64,000 nucleotides of DNA from the NCBI GenBank assembly GCA_026315105.1, contig CM048744.1, positions 658,257,676 to 658,321,675 of the forward strand. Reading direction: 5' to 3'. How positions within the stretch are numbered: the stretch's first letter is position 1; every line of letters starts with the position of its first letter. The position numbers were made by a program, and so were the translations under genes. This DNA is from Locusta migratoria. Taxonomy: Eukaryota; Arthropoda; Insecta; Orthoptera; Acrididae. Below are positions 32,641-43,252 of this stretch, one piece after another. The notes below the pieces were generated by a model, which was not told the origin of the DNA, ran no database searches, and worked only from the letters and a program-made list of their open reading frames with translations.

Positions 32641-33480
32641 CCCCGGGCCACACCCACACAACCTGAACAGCCCAAGTCCTGTTGTGATCGATATTTCGCG
32701 TGTCTCTCTCCTCGATTCGCCACCCCGGAATGCTGATTTCTCTCTTGTGATACAATTAATTTCAGTTGTCACCTGTATGGTGTTTGATGAAGTTTGTCAG
32801 AGTGGCCCTCCGCCCACTTCCCAAGCCGCCTGCTTGGCAGTGAGAGCGCGTGGGTGGGAGCTGTCAGCTGCGTGCTGACAGCTGATCCGATACAGGCGTG
32901 TCGCTGGAAGCCTCGTCCTGACGGACGGCGGCCCGTCGCTTGAGGTATCAGCTGTCTTGTGCGCCACTGAAGCGGCCAACCAGCTTGGCAGTTCCTGGAA
33001 TGGCACAGCAGTCGATTAGAGCCACAGGAAAGAGGACTCGCGTTTATACCTTTTGCCCGCCCGTATGCGTTACTGCTTCTGATTTCCTCCGCATGAGCAC
33101 TGACGGCTGTTATTAAACGAAATTGACCTCTGTATTACGACGCTTCTTGTATCGAGAGCAATATCAAATTCTGCAGCAGGCGCCATCATACACAGCAGCA
33201 CAATTGTGCAAAAGCAGCCAAAAATAAGTCACCTGTATGTGCGTTAAATTCCAGAGCGAAATTCGTGACAATGAAAGGCCGATCAACTAGGTAAACAAGT
33301 CGCTTCATCAGGAACTCCGTGCCAACCAATGGTACCCCACAAGGATTTCAGTATTTTGTAAGCTGTAATTTTTTTAACATGTGTATGTTTTAATATAATG
33401 ACTAAGTGAAATGCTGCACTTGTTATTTTATACCCCCCTTTTTTTTAACAAGATGACCAGCTTGTAAAATATACATGTCA
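32641..33480. other. unassigned
   Basis: Moderately GC-rich to 33,070, then AT-rich. No family recognised; short overlapping frames on both strands look like noise. Confidence 0.3.
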
Positions 33481-33528
33481 CCAGATGATGGTGACACCAC
33501 CGAAACCGGTCGTCATTTAATAAACTAT
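33481..33528 (+). ncRNA. hammerhead-like motif (degraded), Penelope-like terminus
   Basis: The core reads CAGATGA (U4 changed), then an extra T, a GGTG/CACC stem II, GAAA, a palindromic ACCGGT helix III and C. Stem I is only 2 bp. AATAAA follows within 15 bases. Probably a decayed member of the same motif series. Confidence 0.4.
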
Positions 33529-34110
33529 TAATGTGCCATCTTGGCTTTTCATTTTGAGAACTATTTCATACAACGATGGGAATGAAGTGGAACGAGTAAT
33601 GGAGCAGACAAACGAATGATAGAGACATTCGGAGCGATATATCCCATCATCATATTGCTATTTCAGGCGATTAAATTCAAGCACGATCGTTTAGAAATAC
33701 TTAAACTGCTTGTGGCCTATCGACAACCATCTATGTCCCGAAAAGGCAGACAGGATTTATTGGACGCTATGTTGCAAAAGTCGCCACTGCATTACCATTC
33801 TTTTAGGAGCAACATATGTCACGGTGTATATATTCACTATTTTTTAAAACAGCAGAATGATTTAATTCACCTAAAAGTCAGCTGAGATCCCAATGTATAT
33901 GATGGTAAACGTTTCGGCCGTTTAATGCTGCAGTGATCGCGTGGATTATAAATGTAACCCACCTGTGGAAATTCAAATAAATCTGAAAGCTGGAAGTCCA
34001 CAGGCGACTCTGCTTCTAGTCTCTGGGTACTTTAAGAAGGATTGCTGGCGGATCCTGTCAGTGTCGTGTGAGCGCCGGTCTCATTGTGTCTGCCTCACAC
34101 GACCTCGTCA
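33529..34110. other. unassigned
   Basis: An 89-codon frame (33,616-33,885) has no domain that I know. Nothing else recognised. Confidence 0.3.
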
Positions 34111-34120
34111 AAGTCGATTG

Positions 34121-34321
34121 TTAAATTGTTCAAATGTTTGTTAAGCTTAAGGGACTTAATTACGGGGTCATCAGTCCCTAAACTTACAAACTACTTATGA
34201 ACTACTTACGAACTAGGACGGCACAAATATCCATGCCCGAGGGCGGATTCGAACCCCCGACCGTAGTGGCCGTGCAGACCGTGACTGGAGCGCCTCAGTC
34301 CCCTCGGCCACCGCGGCCGGC
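34121..34321 (-). repeat. SINE, group A
   Basis: Full-length; ends in the GGCCACCGCGGCCGGC head. Duplication AAGTCGATTG/AAGTCGACTG (9 of 10) at 34,111-34,120 and 34,322-34,331. Confidence 0.95.
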
Positions 34322-34331
34322 AAGTCGACTG

Positions 34332-35482
34332 TCTACCACTGTAATCCGCGCGACCTTTTATGTAACTACTTTCGAGCAACATATTTTTATAAATCCGTTT
34401 TTTCCACTTATTTGTTGGGATAAGTACTAGATAAATTCATTATTGTTTTACAATGTATAAATATTTGAAATAATAATAGAATTTTATTGAATTTTAGGAA
34501 ATTTATGGATCAGAGGTAAGAGTTACTTTTATAGTCAACCATTTATGCATCGTTATAAAATACACAAATTAAGAATTGTAAATGTTGTTCACTTATCTGA
34601 AGATAATGACTTGGTAATTGAGACCGATAATCAGTTAAATAAAGACCTTTTCAATAAATTGCGATGTTGACTGCGATTTCCGCTTGACGCATTCTTTGCG
34701 GAAAAAATACCTTGAAATGAAATGAGAAGGAAAAGATTCAAAATGCGTGTTAAAACTTGTTTTAGAACGCCTTAAAAATGTCTTTGCAGTGTTGATCTCA
34801 TGGAGATGATGAAGACGAGATCTCATCTGCTTCCGTCTCTATCTTACCACTGAAGACAAATTCAGAACCGCATGTTTAAAATCAACAAGACAACTAGAGG
34901 CGTTGAAGTGTTAAGAGTCTTAAAGGTCGAGGCTGTTGAATTTCTTCGACTCCTTGCTCCTGGAAAAACCATTGTCTTCCTTGACTGCCAGTAAACACAT
35001 TCTACCCCATTACAGCCAACTGCACTTCCAAGAAAACTTGCATTGCTCGTAATTTTTCACTCTGGAACAACTTATCAATGTAAGGACAAAGTAGGTCGCC
35101 TATGGACCCCTTCACCTATTTAACTACAAAAAGGCAACACCTGCGCGCAGAGGCAGGTTGTAAGTTTTTATGCCGAATTTCTCAACACACGCTGACTTGC
35201 AGTTTATGAAAACGCTCTCCATGGAAACATTCACCGCTGAGCGAACATTCAAATAGTAAAACTGTGTCGATATTTGTTGTATGGTACCCTTTTGTTTCGT
35301 TATTCAAGTTTGTAAAATTTCGTCGTTCTGTTTTCAAAGAGATGGGAATTATTATGAATTGCAATAAATAAATGAACCAGAAAGGGACACTCTTCTTTAC
35401 ATTAAAGAGAAATGAAATTAAAAATCGGTACTCTCATTTTCGTAATCACGTATTAATGTTATGGCGCATCAGAGGATTGTGA
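34332..35482. other. unassigned; a very degraded hammerhead-like site
   Basis: At 34,599-34,645 CTGAAGAT is followed by a weak hairpin, GAGAC in place of GAAAC, and AATAAA. This may be another old Penelope-like terminus. The rest is AT-rich without recognised families. Confidence 0.3.
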
Positions 35483-35643
35483 CCGCTGGAGTGGCGCAGC
35501 GCGCGGTTGTTCGCCATCGGAGGTTCGAGTCCTCCGTCAGCCGTGGCTATGTGTATTGTCGTTAACAAAAGTTTTAGTAGTTTGTAAGCCTAGGGACTGA
35601 TGGCCGCCGGTGTTAAGTCCTTTAGATTTACAAACATTTGACC
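35483..35643 (+). repeat. SINE, group B, head truncated
   Basis: Starts in the A-box region, then B box GGTTCGAGTCC, body and ACAAACATTTGA tail. No target duplication seen. Confidence 0.85.
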
Positions 35644-35996
35644 AGTTTGATAGGAGTGTGCCCCTTTTTCTACCTCCTGCAGCTTGGGTTTCGTGGGGAT
35701 AATAGGCATCAGATTTTAGATATACATATTATTATAGATTTTTCAGGTGTACCTTGCGGATTTGCGTATTCGTTATTCAAACAAGTTATGCCGTTGGTGA
35801 GTTTCAGCGAGACATTCACACCTATTCATGTTCATATATAAATATTAAACGGCACGAACAGCTGTAATTTTTTTCAATAATTTATTGTAGAACCTAAGCC
35901 AAATGGAGGTTGCATATCCTATTATACAGTAGAAGGAGGATTGTAAATGCCACGTAAAGTCGTCAAGGAGGAAGGCGAGCATGATGAAATGAACTG
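35644..35996. other. unassigned AT-rich
   Basis: Nothing recognised. Confidence 0.3.
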
Positions 35997-36070
35997 GTAG
36001 TGCTGCGAAAACCTGGTTAGGTCGCAAAAGTTTTTATTGCAGGCCACACTTCATATATAGTGCTATTTCA

Positions 36071-36105
36071 ATGACGCGTTTCGAAAGTACTAGCATCAGA
36101 TTTGT
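36071..36105 (-). ncRNA. hammerhead-like motif, left arm
   Basis: On the minus strand: AAT, CTGATGC (last core A changed), a short ill-formed stem II, GAAA, self-complementary ACGCGT, C, then ATT. Degraded. Confidence 0.35.
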
Positions 36106-36255
36106 ATCTCCTTTGAGTCGTAGCCGCACTAAGAAATACACGGATTTAATGAGATGTTCAGTACACACATATTTGCAGACTACAGATATATATTGTGTAT
36201 GGACAACTTTTTAAAACCATGTATTTCCGTAAGTTTCTTGCGTCACAAAGGAGAT

Positions 36256-36293
36256 ACAATTGTGATGATGGCAATTTCGAAACGCGTCATTGA
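36256..36293 (+). ncRNA. hammerhead-like motif, right arm
   Basis: CAAT and ATTG could form stem I around TGTGATGA (core C3 damaged), a short loop, GAAA and ACGCGTC. Degraded but clearly the mate of the left-arm motif. Confidence 0.38.
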
Positions 36294-36377
36294 GGTCGCA
36301 CTGTACATGAAGCAAGGCCGGAAATAAAAAAAATTGCGACCTAACCAGCTTTTCGCAGCACTAGCAATTCCGTATAA

Positions 36378-36513
36378 GGAGCCTACTCATCTGATATCGT
36401 GGTTTACTACTTACACTAACCCTCCACCTGCCGCTAACGAGGACTGTCAGTGACTTGGTGGCAGGTTGAGGGATAGTGTAAGTAGTAAACCACGACACCA
36501 GTTGAATAGACTC
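36378..36513. repeat. inverted repeat with 57-bp arms
   Basis: Left arm about 36,378-36,434 and right arm about 36,458-36,513, with roughly 85-90 percent complementarity. The innermost arm sequence is GGTTTACTACTTACACTAA and its complement. The loop is about 23 bases. A GAAACTGGTTGCAGAATAAA stretch just after (36,541-36,560) resembles the end of a Penelope-like terminus. Confidence 0.75.
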
Positions 36514-36783
36514 CACATACTGTGCAAAAGGTCTAGGGATCGAAACTGGTTGCAGAATAAATTATTTACAAATGTTGACGCTTGTTGGTTCCATTTAATT
36601 TAACCCTCTATTGCACTGTGTATATTTAAATACACTTTTTTTTTCAGAACTCTTTACTAGCTCAATGTAAGTGTGCCATTCAAGCATAGTGTATACTTCG
36701 ATATATGGCTGTGTTTCTCGTGTATCACGGCAGATGGCAGCATCTGATTACAGCAGTTGAATAAATCCGGTATTACACCAGAC

Positions 36784-36945
36784 GCCGGCCGCGGTGAGCG
36801 ATGGGACCGCAGCGCGCCAGTCACGGTCTGCACGGCCACTACGGTCTGGGATCGAATCCCCCCTAGTTTATAAGTAGTTTGTAAGTTTAGGGACTGATGA
36901 TCCCGTAGTTAAGTCCCATAAGCTGTACAAACATTTGAACATTTT
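36784..36945 (+). repeat. SINE, group A, internally deleted, nested in piggyBac-like element
   Basis: The body lacks the segment from the GGGCATGGATATTTGTGCC start to the TTCATAAG part. A perfect 11-bp duplication, TTACACCAGAC, lies at 36,773-36,783 and 36,946-36,956. Confidence 0.95.
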
Positions 36946-37229
36946 TTACACCAGACACCTATATGTCTTGGAACTGACAACGTTTTCTTCCGTCCTATTA
37001 CACGACAGAGCGTCTCAAGAGTATTTGATATGAATTGCGTTGTTGGTTGGATACTTTACAGGAAAGCCTGTACTGAAAATAGTACTGAATAGAAAACGCA
37101 GATGGCTTTGTTTCATTTGAATCCTTATGCTGGTCAGGAAAACCATTCAAGAGACAATCGCTGAATAGTTCACCAAGCAATTGCACAAAAAAGAGAAAGC
37201 AGCGAAACACAGCAAACGCTGATATCGGG

Positions 37230-37390
37230 TAGGACCGAATCGATCACTGGCCTAACTACTGTGGATATTCTGCCAGATGTAAATATAGTCAAAAATAACA
37301 AAAGTAATGTGTACAAAATGTGACACGTATTTCTGTTTTGTACCAGATAGAAATTGTTTCTACAATTTTCACATGTATAAATTCGGGAAA
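37230..37390 (+). pseudogene. piggyBac-like transposase, cysteine-rich C-terminus
   Basis: In shifted frames the plus strand encodes DHWPNYCGYSARCKY, then VYK, then CDTYFCFVPDRNCFYNFH. This matches the cysteine-rich (zinc-binding) tail of piggyBac-type transposases, which binds the inverted termini. At least one frameshift and one stop (between SQK and QK) break it. No catalytic aspartates remain. Confidence 0.65.
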
Positions 37391-38114
37391 TATGTAATTG
37401 CAAAGCAGTAACTGATTTATTCCGAAACTTTCTAATGTTTCTCATTTTTTAAATAAATACATTTTATTTTAATGTCTTAATTTGCTGTTGTATCATAAAT
37501 TTTGAACGCTGTTCCCAAAAATTTAGTACCTTCTACTAACTAATATGTACGTACTGATAATATCCGTATTTGTGCAGAGTATATTAGAATATACGGAGTG
37601 ATACTTTTCAAAATATATATACTAGAAAGTTTATGGTCATATATTTTACATTCAGGGGCACCATGAAGTATAATTCCAGTGTTGTTACTGGAAATTTCTT
37701 ACCTTAATTATTCTTGTGCAATAGAGGGTTAACATACGTATTCCCACCAGCCGCAGTTGACGTTGCACATTAATAATGGATCTTTCTGTGCTAGCCATTA
37801 AGATTAGGGAATTTAGCGATGGCTGCTTGTTGATTCGCGTGTCGCTTTTCCAAAGCTACTGGAACTATACATAGTAATTAGGCCGGTATTACACTATCCA
37901 ATTTATTGGACAAAGATGATTTGTCCAATATATTGATCGTAGTGTAACAGGATACGTCAAATCTCGCCTTTCGTCCAATTTCTTTGATCGAATCTAGCGC
38001 CTTGCCTTAGATCTGATCAAAGAAAGCGTTCGTCCTCTGTTTCCTGCAGTGAGAAATGTGTCCACTTGAATCGCTAGCTTCACTGCAGCCGTTTTACGTC
38101 TATATTCTGTATTG

Positions 38115-38314
38115 AGCCGCGGTGGAGTAGCCGAGCGGTCTAAAGCGTCTCGCTGCGGAGCGCGCGGTTGCTCGCCGTGGAGGTTCCAGTCCTCCCTCGG
38201 GCATGGGTGTGTGTGCTTGTCCGTAGGTTAGTTTACCTTAGTTTAAGTAGTTTGTAAGCTACGGACTGATGACCACGCAGTGTGGTCCGATAGATTTACA
38301 ATCATTTGAACATT
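38115..38314 (+). repeat. SINE, group B, nested in Harbinger-like element
   Basis: Full-length. The B box has a substitution (GGTTCCAGTCC). TTCTGTA at 38,105-38,111 and 38,315-38,321 is a probable target duplication, with a small shift at the 5' end. Confidence 0.92.
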
Positions 38315-39052
38315 TTCTGTAATGAAAGACATGACTGATGGCCGCTAAGTTTTCTAGGTGTGTTTGTTGGCTACATAATCGATAGAAATGTACGAAGCAG
38401 ACGAGTTACTCAGTAATTTACAACTGGATTACGATGCAAATAAATTGTGTGTTGATTGGGTAGCTGGGATATATTACACGTCTTGTCACAGGCGTCCACA
38501 CCTGCCTCTGGATTTGCTGAGGTTGCATTCTAAAAAGCGGGCATAGAAGAGGAGGCGGCAGGCACAGTATACTCGCAGATAAATAAATGTTTTTTGTAGT
38601 TCTCGAGTTTTGCATTTTTGTACTCCAGTTGCCGCTGGTTAAAAAGTGTTTTACTGCATCGTAAATTTGCAACAAATGTGTACTTGGTGAAACAACAAAT
38701 TTACAAATAAATATTGTTCCTGATGACAATATACTGTACCAAACAGTATATACGTCATAATTCCTCTTTAAGTGCTTTACACATTGCCTGTTATTTTTGT
38801 CAATGCGCATTACAGTATCTGAGTGCCTACTGTAATTTTCGTCAATGTGCACTGCAGTATTATAGTGCTAGCTGTGAACTAAAGTAGCTTTCTGCTGTTG
38901 CAAGAAATCGGAGCCCAACGTTAGCTCTGTCTTTAGAGCATATACCTTTTCTGAGGTGAATTTTCTGCTTTGTAATATGAGGAACAGAAAAACCTATTTC
39001 ATTATCGGGGAAGGCTTTAGGCACGGTTTTATGGCGATCGGATAGCTATTTA
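38315..39052. other. internal sequence of the Harbinger-like element
   Basis: A 144-codon minus-strand frame (38,418-38,852) shows no transposase motifs. Just before the Helitron, GGCTTTAGGCACGGTTTTAT (about 39,011-39,030) repeats a segment that also lies inside the Helitron (about 39,161), suggesting an older Helitron scrap there. Confidence 0.4.
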
Positions 39053-39382
39053 TCTATATATTAATGTGAATGTCTGTTCGGTGTACACTTATCACTTCCG
39101 AACAACAAGACGCACAGACTTAAATATTTGTACAGTTACTAATTTATAACTGAGGGAGGTTTTAGGCACGGTTTTATAGCGATCTGATAAATATTTAGTA
39201 ATTTGAAGAATATAACGCGAAATGCGGAACAATAATTACTCTTTGAAAATTATATTTACTCTTTGAAAATTGTTTTATTGGTTGCATTGTTGCTTGAGGG
39301 TTGATAATGATAAAAGAATTGAGTATATTGGGATTCAAAGTTATCGGTGTGTATAAAACTGTACGCTTGTGTGTGTTTGTGT

Positions 39383-39430
<48 letters not shown>

Positions 39431-40153
39431 AAATTGCGGTCTGCAGCGAAAACTACAGAACGCAAACGAATGGTCTGTAATTGTTGTCCGAAGTCTACCG
39501 TTGTACACCATAGCAGTTCCATGCCGATAGCTATAAGGGGGGGGGGGTGGAAGATATGGTGGTTGAAAGGACTGAAGGCCAGCGATGACGTTTGCGACTC
39601 TATAACAAGGAGGTTACATACAGCGAAATTTAATGCCACAGACCATATGTTTGGTCTATGCGTGCTACAATGTCTTCAGCTCTTTCTCTGTAAGGATAAG
39701 CATACGAATAAGGAAATATAAGAATAAATAAATAAAGCAGTAAAAAAGAAATTTGTTTTAATACATCTCTTTAAAAAATCGATTTGACGTTTCGCGCATT
39801 ACATCAAGTAATCGATCTGTGATATTATTACAATCATTATTGTTGAATTTCGTGGACTCTTCGAAAGGAGTGCATTTTTGCGTATGATTTCATCTACACT
39901 ACTTACTTTCCTGATAAACGCTAAGTGCATAGATTTCCGCAATCTGATACGAATATTTTTTTCAGTTCCGCTTCATCAGCGACATTTCCTCAAAAATGAG
40001 TGAAATTAATGACATTAATTTAATTGTTATTTAATCTTCTCCAATAATGTTTTCAGAAAGAAGGAAATGGAGAGAGAGAAGGCATACGAGAAGTACTAAA
40101 TCAAGTCAGGAACAAATAAATAAATACCCGGGAAACGCCGGGTTTTCAGCTAG
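39053..40153 (+). mobile_element. Helitron, non-autonomous
   Basis: Begins TCTATATATTAATGTGAATG after an A, a typical arthropod Helitron start. It ends with a CCCGG/CCGGG hairpin (40,127-40,142) followed 7 bases later by CTAG (40,150-40,153), and then a T. Insertion between A and T without duplication fits. No Rep/helicase frame. It contains a (GT)n tract at 39,368-39,428. Confidence 0.78.
39368..39428. repeat. (GT)n microsatellite
   Basis: About 60 bp of GT repeats with two early interruptions. Also creates the long artificial frames seen on both strands there. Confidence 0.95.
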
Positions 40154-40161
40154 TATTGGAT

Positions 40162-40945
40162 TCGACATAGTAATTCTGTCAGATACAGCAAAGGACCTAG
40201 ATGAGTAATTGAACGGAATGGACAGTGTGCTGAAAGGTGCTTATAAGATGAACATTAACAAGAGCAAAACTAGAGTAATGGTGTGCAGTTTAAGAAAATC
40301 GGGTGATGCTGAAGGAATTAGATTAGGTAACGAAGCAATAAAGGAAGTAGATGAGTTTTGTTACTTGGGCAGTAAAATAACAAATGATGGTCGCAGTACA
40401 GAGGATATAAAATGCATATGGCAATGGGAAGAAAAGCATATTTGAAAAAGAGAAATTTGCTAACATCGAATATTAATTTCAGTGTAAGGAAGTTTTTTCT
40501 TAAGGAATTTGTGTGGAGTGTTGCCTTGTATGGGAGTGAAACATGGACGATAAGCTGTGCGGACAGGAAGAGGATAGAGGCTTTTGAAATGTGGTGCTAC
40601 AGAAGAATGCTGAAGATTAGGTGGGTAGAACACATAACTAACGAAGAGGTACTGAACAGAATTGGTGAGAAAAGGAATTTTTGGCATATCCTGTCTAAAA
40701 GAAGGGATCGATTGATAGGACACATTCTTAGACATCGAGGAATCTTACATTTAGCATTGGAGGGAAGTGTGTGGGGTAAAAATCGCAGAGGGAGACCAAG
40801 AGACGCGTATAGTAAACAGATTCAAGTGGATGTGGGTTGTCGTTCTTATGTGGGGTTGAAGAGGCTTGCTGAGGATAGGGTATTGTGGAGAGCGGCATCA
40901 AACCAGTCTCCAGACTGAAGACCATAACAACATAACAACAACAAC
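40162..40945 (+). mobile_element. RTE-clade LINE, 3' end
   Basis: Starts in the catalytic motif (…DIVILSDTAKDL) and runs to the AACAACAACAAC tail. Target duplication ATTGGAT at 40,155-40,161 and 40,946-40,952. It begins exactly beside the end of the Helitron, so it inserted into the Helitron's right flank. Confidence 0.93.
40209..40918 (+). pseudogene. RTE reverse transcriptase C-terminal part, one frameshift
   Basis: Two overlapping open pieces (40,209-40,445 and 40,412-40,918) together cover the region from NGMDSVLKGAYK to the terminal WRAASNQSPD. A small deletion near 40,420 shifts the frame (RMAMGRKAY reads as IWQWEEKHI). The C-terminal cysteine block AFEMWCYRRMLKIRW is intact. Confidence 0.9.
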
Positions 40946-41075
40946 ATTGGATAATTGGATGATAGTGTTAATCCCTCCTTTCGGCGTCACGTCAAAGATC
41001 TTTGTCAAACAAATAGGGCCAATATTTCATCCAATTTGTTTGTCCAATAAATTTGCTAGTGTAATAGCGGCCTTA

Positions 41076-41579
41076 GGAATGCCGGGCAGACAGTTAGTTG
41101 GAAGCGCCATGCAGTAGAGTAGTGCCTCCCTCGCAGCCAGGTGGGGTGGGTGGCTGTGAATCGCCCCCTGGCGGTGATCGACCAGCGGGTGGGCAATTAG
41201 CTAATGGCCGGCCTTCCTGCCGCACACACACTCACACAGCAGGTGCCACGCTGTTTTTGCCCCGCCCTGCCACAAGACAAACGACGGCGATCGCATAGGT
41301 GGCCTGACAGCGGTTGCTCACCACACCGGGCCGCCGCGCCCGCTCGAAAAAGCGCGTTTACGACTCGCCGCTAAAAACCCAGAGTGCTGGAAATTACCAG
41401 CCGGTCGATATAGGTTCACTGCTATCGAGTGTTGCGGTCGAATCGTGCCACTCGACGCCGCCATCACAACATAAGCAGGCGGCGATCCGTGGGTGCTCCG
41501 AGGCTCGTGCATCCCCCCAAGAATTTTTGGGGGTGCTGAGCACCCACATAAAACTGGGGTGGTATACACCAGTGGAGGA
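41076..41579. other. unassigned GC-rich stretch
   Basis: GC-rich with CpG (41,100-41,350). No domain in the overlapping frames. A perfect 14-bp palindrome GGTGCTGAGCACCC lies at about 41,532-41,545. Confidence 0.3.
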
Positions 41580-42320
41580 CAGCAGTATTATATATTTTTT
41601 TATTTTTCCCCGTAACTTTCGACATGATTTTCCATGTCTTGCCGCACGTGCCTTAGGACAGAGGGAGGTCGATGTACCCTGCCATACGTTTGCGTCATAC
41701 GCGCCACATTTCAGGAGAGGAGATACTAGTGGGTGACGGGACTTTAACTTTCGGTGTATGTACTTGAGGCGGATGTGTTGAAGGAATTGGACCAGGTGTG
41801 GGAATTGGATGAGGTCGTAAAGGATCCGCGTGGGGGAGGGGAGGCGGATGCGGTAGGCGAGGCGAAGGGCGTGGCGTTCGAGCATTTTGAGGGATTCATA
41901 AAAGGAGGGGGGAGCGGATATCCAGGCGGGATGGAAGCAGCAAAGGACGGGATGCATGAGGGAACGGTAGGTATACAGGATGGTGGAAGGATTTAGTCCC
42001 CATGTCCGGCCAGAGAGGCATTTCAAGAGTAAGGCGGGAGAGGGCTTTTTGACGGACGTTTTTGAGGTGAAGGTTACAGGAGAAGTCTAGGGTTAATCCG
42101 AGGTAGCGGAGGGTCTTCCTTTGCGGGATGGGGCGGCCATGGAGGGTGAGGTAAAGGTCACGGTGGCGAAAGGAATGGGTGGTGCGACCTATAACGATTG
42201 CCTGGGAATTTGTAGGGTTTACAGTAAGGAGCCACTGGTTACACCAGGAGGAAAATTCGGAGGGAACGCGGGTAGTAGATTCTTTTATGAAACAATGCCG
42301 GCGCGAAAGACTCCGAGGAT
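41580..42320 (-). mobile_element. Jockey/I-type LINE, reverse transcriptase 3' portion
   Basis: Two minus-strand open pieces (42,324-41,896 and 42,026-41,394) separated by one frameshift. They carry WCNQWLLTVNPTNSQAIVIG, KTLRYLGLTLDFSCNLHL, then ILYTYRSLMHPVL and MLERHALRLAYRI. These are the palm-to-thumb and post-RT parts of a Jockey/I-type reverse transcriptase, distinct from both other LINE families here. Catalytic residues and the endonuclease are missing. Confidence 0.75.
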
Positions 42321-42941
42321 ACATACTAGAACAAAGTTAACGCATAACGAAAGCTGCTTTCTACTGTGGTTAGAAATGGACATTTTTGCTAAACCGAGCT
42401 AATCTGATGCCTTTTAGCAAAGACGTCAATTTCGAACCTTAGTAATAGGCAGCTATCATTTGGCGTTTACCCGGTTTGAATATGGCGTCGAGCGCAACGT
42501 TTGGCCGCCCTCTGCTTTACCTCGTGTATCCGCTCAAATCTGTGCCCTTGTGGTAACGCCAGAAACTTAAAAGACTACGGCACAACGGGGGCTCTGCTGA
42601 AATCAACGGTTAAAATATGGCGTAAATGTAAATATTTGGCGACGATCTATTTCAATCTATTACCACGACCTTTTTTTCACATTTATATTCGGTGGCCTAG
42701 GCAACTCATAACCAGATTATCACGTTTCAACCTAGACCTCGTGCTACGTTACAGATCTGTTGTCACCACTACCAAGTCAGTCGATTTCAGCCGAATAAGT
42801 GGATAGTATTCCTGTTAACGATTCATAGCGATGACAAAACAAACTCATAAAGTCTTAGCAGGACATTTAACCTGTAGCGTCACTATTCGTCACGCTGCTC
42901 ATTACCATCCTTGCCAGACAAAGATACAGAGATGGAAGGGG
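42321..42941. other. unassigned
   Basis: No recognisable family in about 620 bases. Confidence 0.3.
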
Positions 42942-42948
42942 TACTCAC

Positions 42949-43140
42949 TGACGCCGGCCGCAGTGGCCGAGCAATCTGCGGCGCTCCAGTCACGGTCTGC
43001 ACGGCCACTACGGTCGGGGGTTCGAATCCCTCCTCGGGCATGGATGTTTGTGCCGTCCTTAGTATTACTTAGTTCATAAGTAGTTTGTAAGTTTAGGGAC
43101 TGATGACCCCACAGTTAAGCTTAACAAACAGTTGAACATT
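42949..43140 (+). repeat. SINE, group A
   Basis: Full-length, with changes in the A-box arm. Seven-base duplication TACTCAC at 42,942-42,948 and 43,141-43,147. Confidence 0.92.
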
Positions 43141-43252
43141 TACTCACACGGTTTATCGACCGCCATACATCCATGTACACTTCTTGCTTTGAATCCTTTT
43201 AGAATCGATATTTTCAAGTAAGTAAGTAAGTGGTAAGAAAGACACCATTCTG

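Larger units (their letters stand above)
35997..36363. mobile_element. foldback element with hammerhead-like motifs in both arms
   Basis: Arms of about 150 bp at 35,997-36,145 and 36,215-36,363 are diverged inverted copies. The outer ends are GCTGCGAAA..CTGGTTAGGTCGC and its complement. Each arm contains CGAAACGCGTC next to a CTGATG-like core, reading toward the outer ends. The layout equals the hairpin of the Penelope-like element at 31,249, but no coding sequence remains. Confidence 0.72.
36604..37728 (+). mobile_element. piggyBac-like transposon, deleted
   Basis: Flanked by TTAA at 36,600-36,603 and 37,729-37,732, with perfect 13-bp inverted ends CCCTCTATTGCAC and GTGCAATAGAGGG. Both the target and the CCCT start fit piggyBac. 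About 1.1 kb, carrying only the 3' end of a transposase and a nested SINE (36,784-36,945). Confidence 0.9.
37881..41072. mobile_element. PIF/Harbinger-like transposon with three nested insertions
   Basis: Ends start GGCCGGTATTACACTA and, read inward from the right, GGCCGCTATTACACTA. The inverted match runs over about 34 bp with 3-4 differences. TTA at 37,878-37,880 and 41,073-41,075 is the 3-bp target of PIF/Harbinger elements. It has no recognisable transposase. Inside are a group B SINE (38,115-38,314), a Helitron (39,053-40,153) and an RTE 3' end (40,162-40,945). Confidence 0.85.

Noticed and set aside
38418..38852. Harbinger transposase or accessory protein
   Set aside because: Position inside the Harbinger-like element suggested it, but the 144-residue frame has no DDE or Myb/SANT-like features.
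39256..39721. Frames of 124-127 codons on both strands
   Set aside because: Created largely by the (GT)n tract (Val-Cys and Thr-His repeats).
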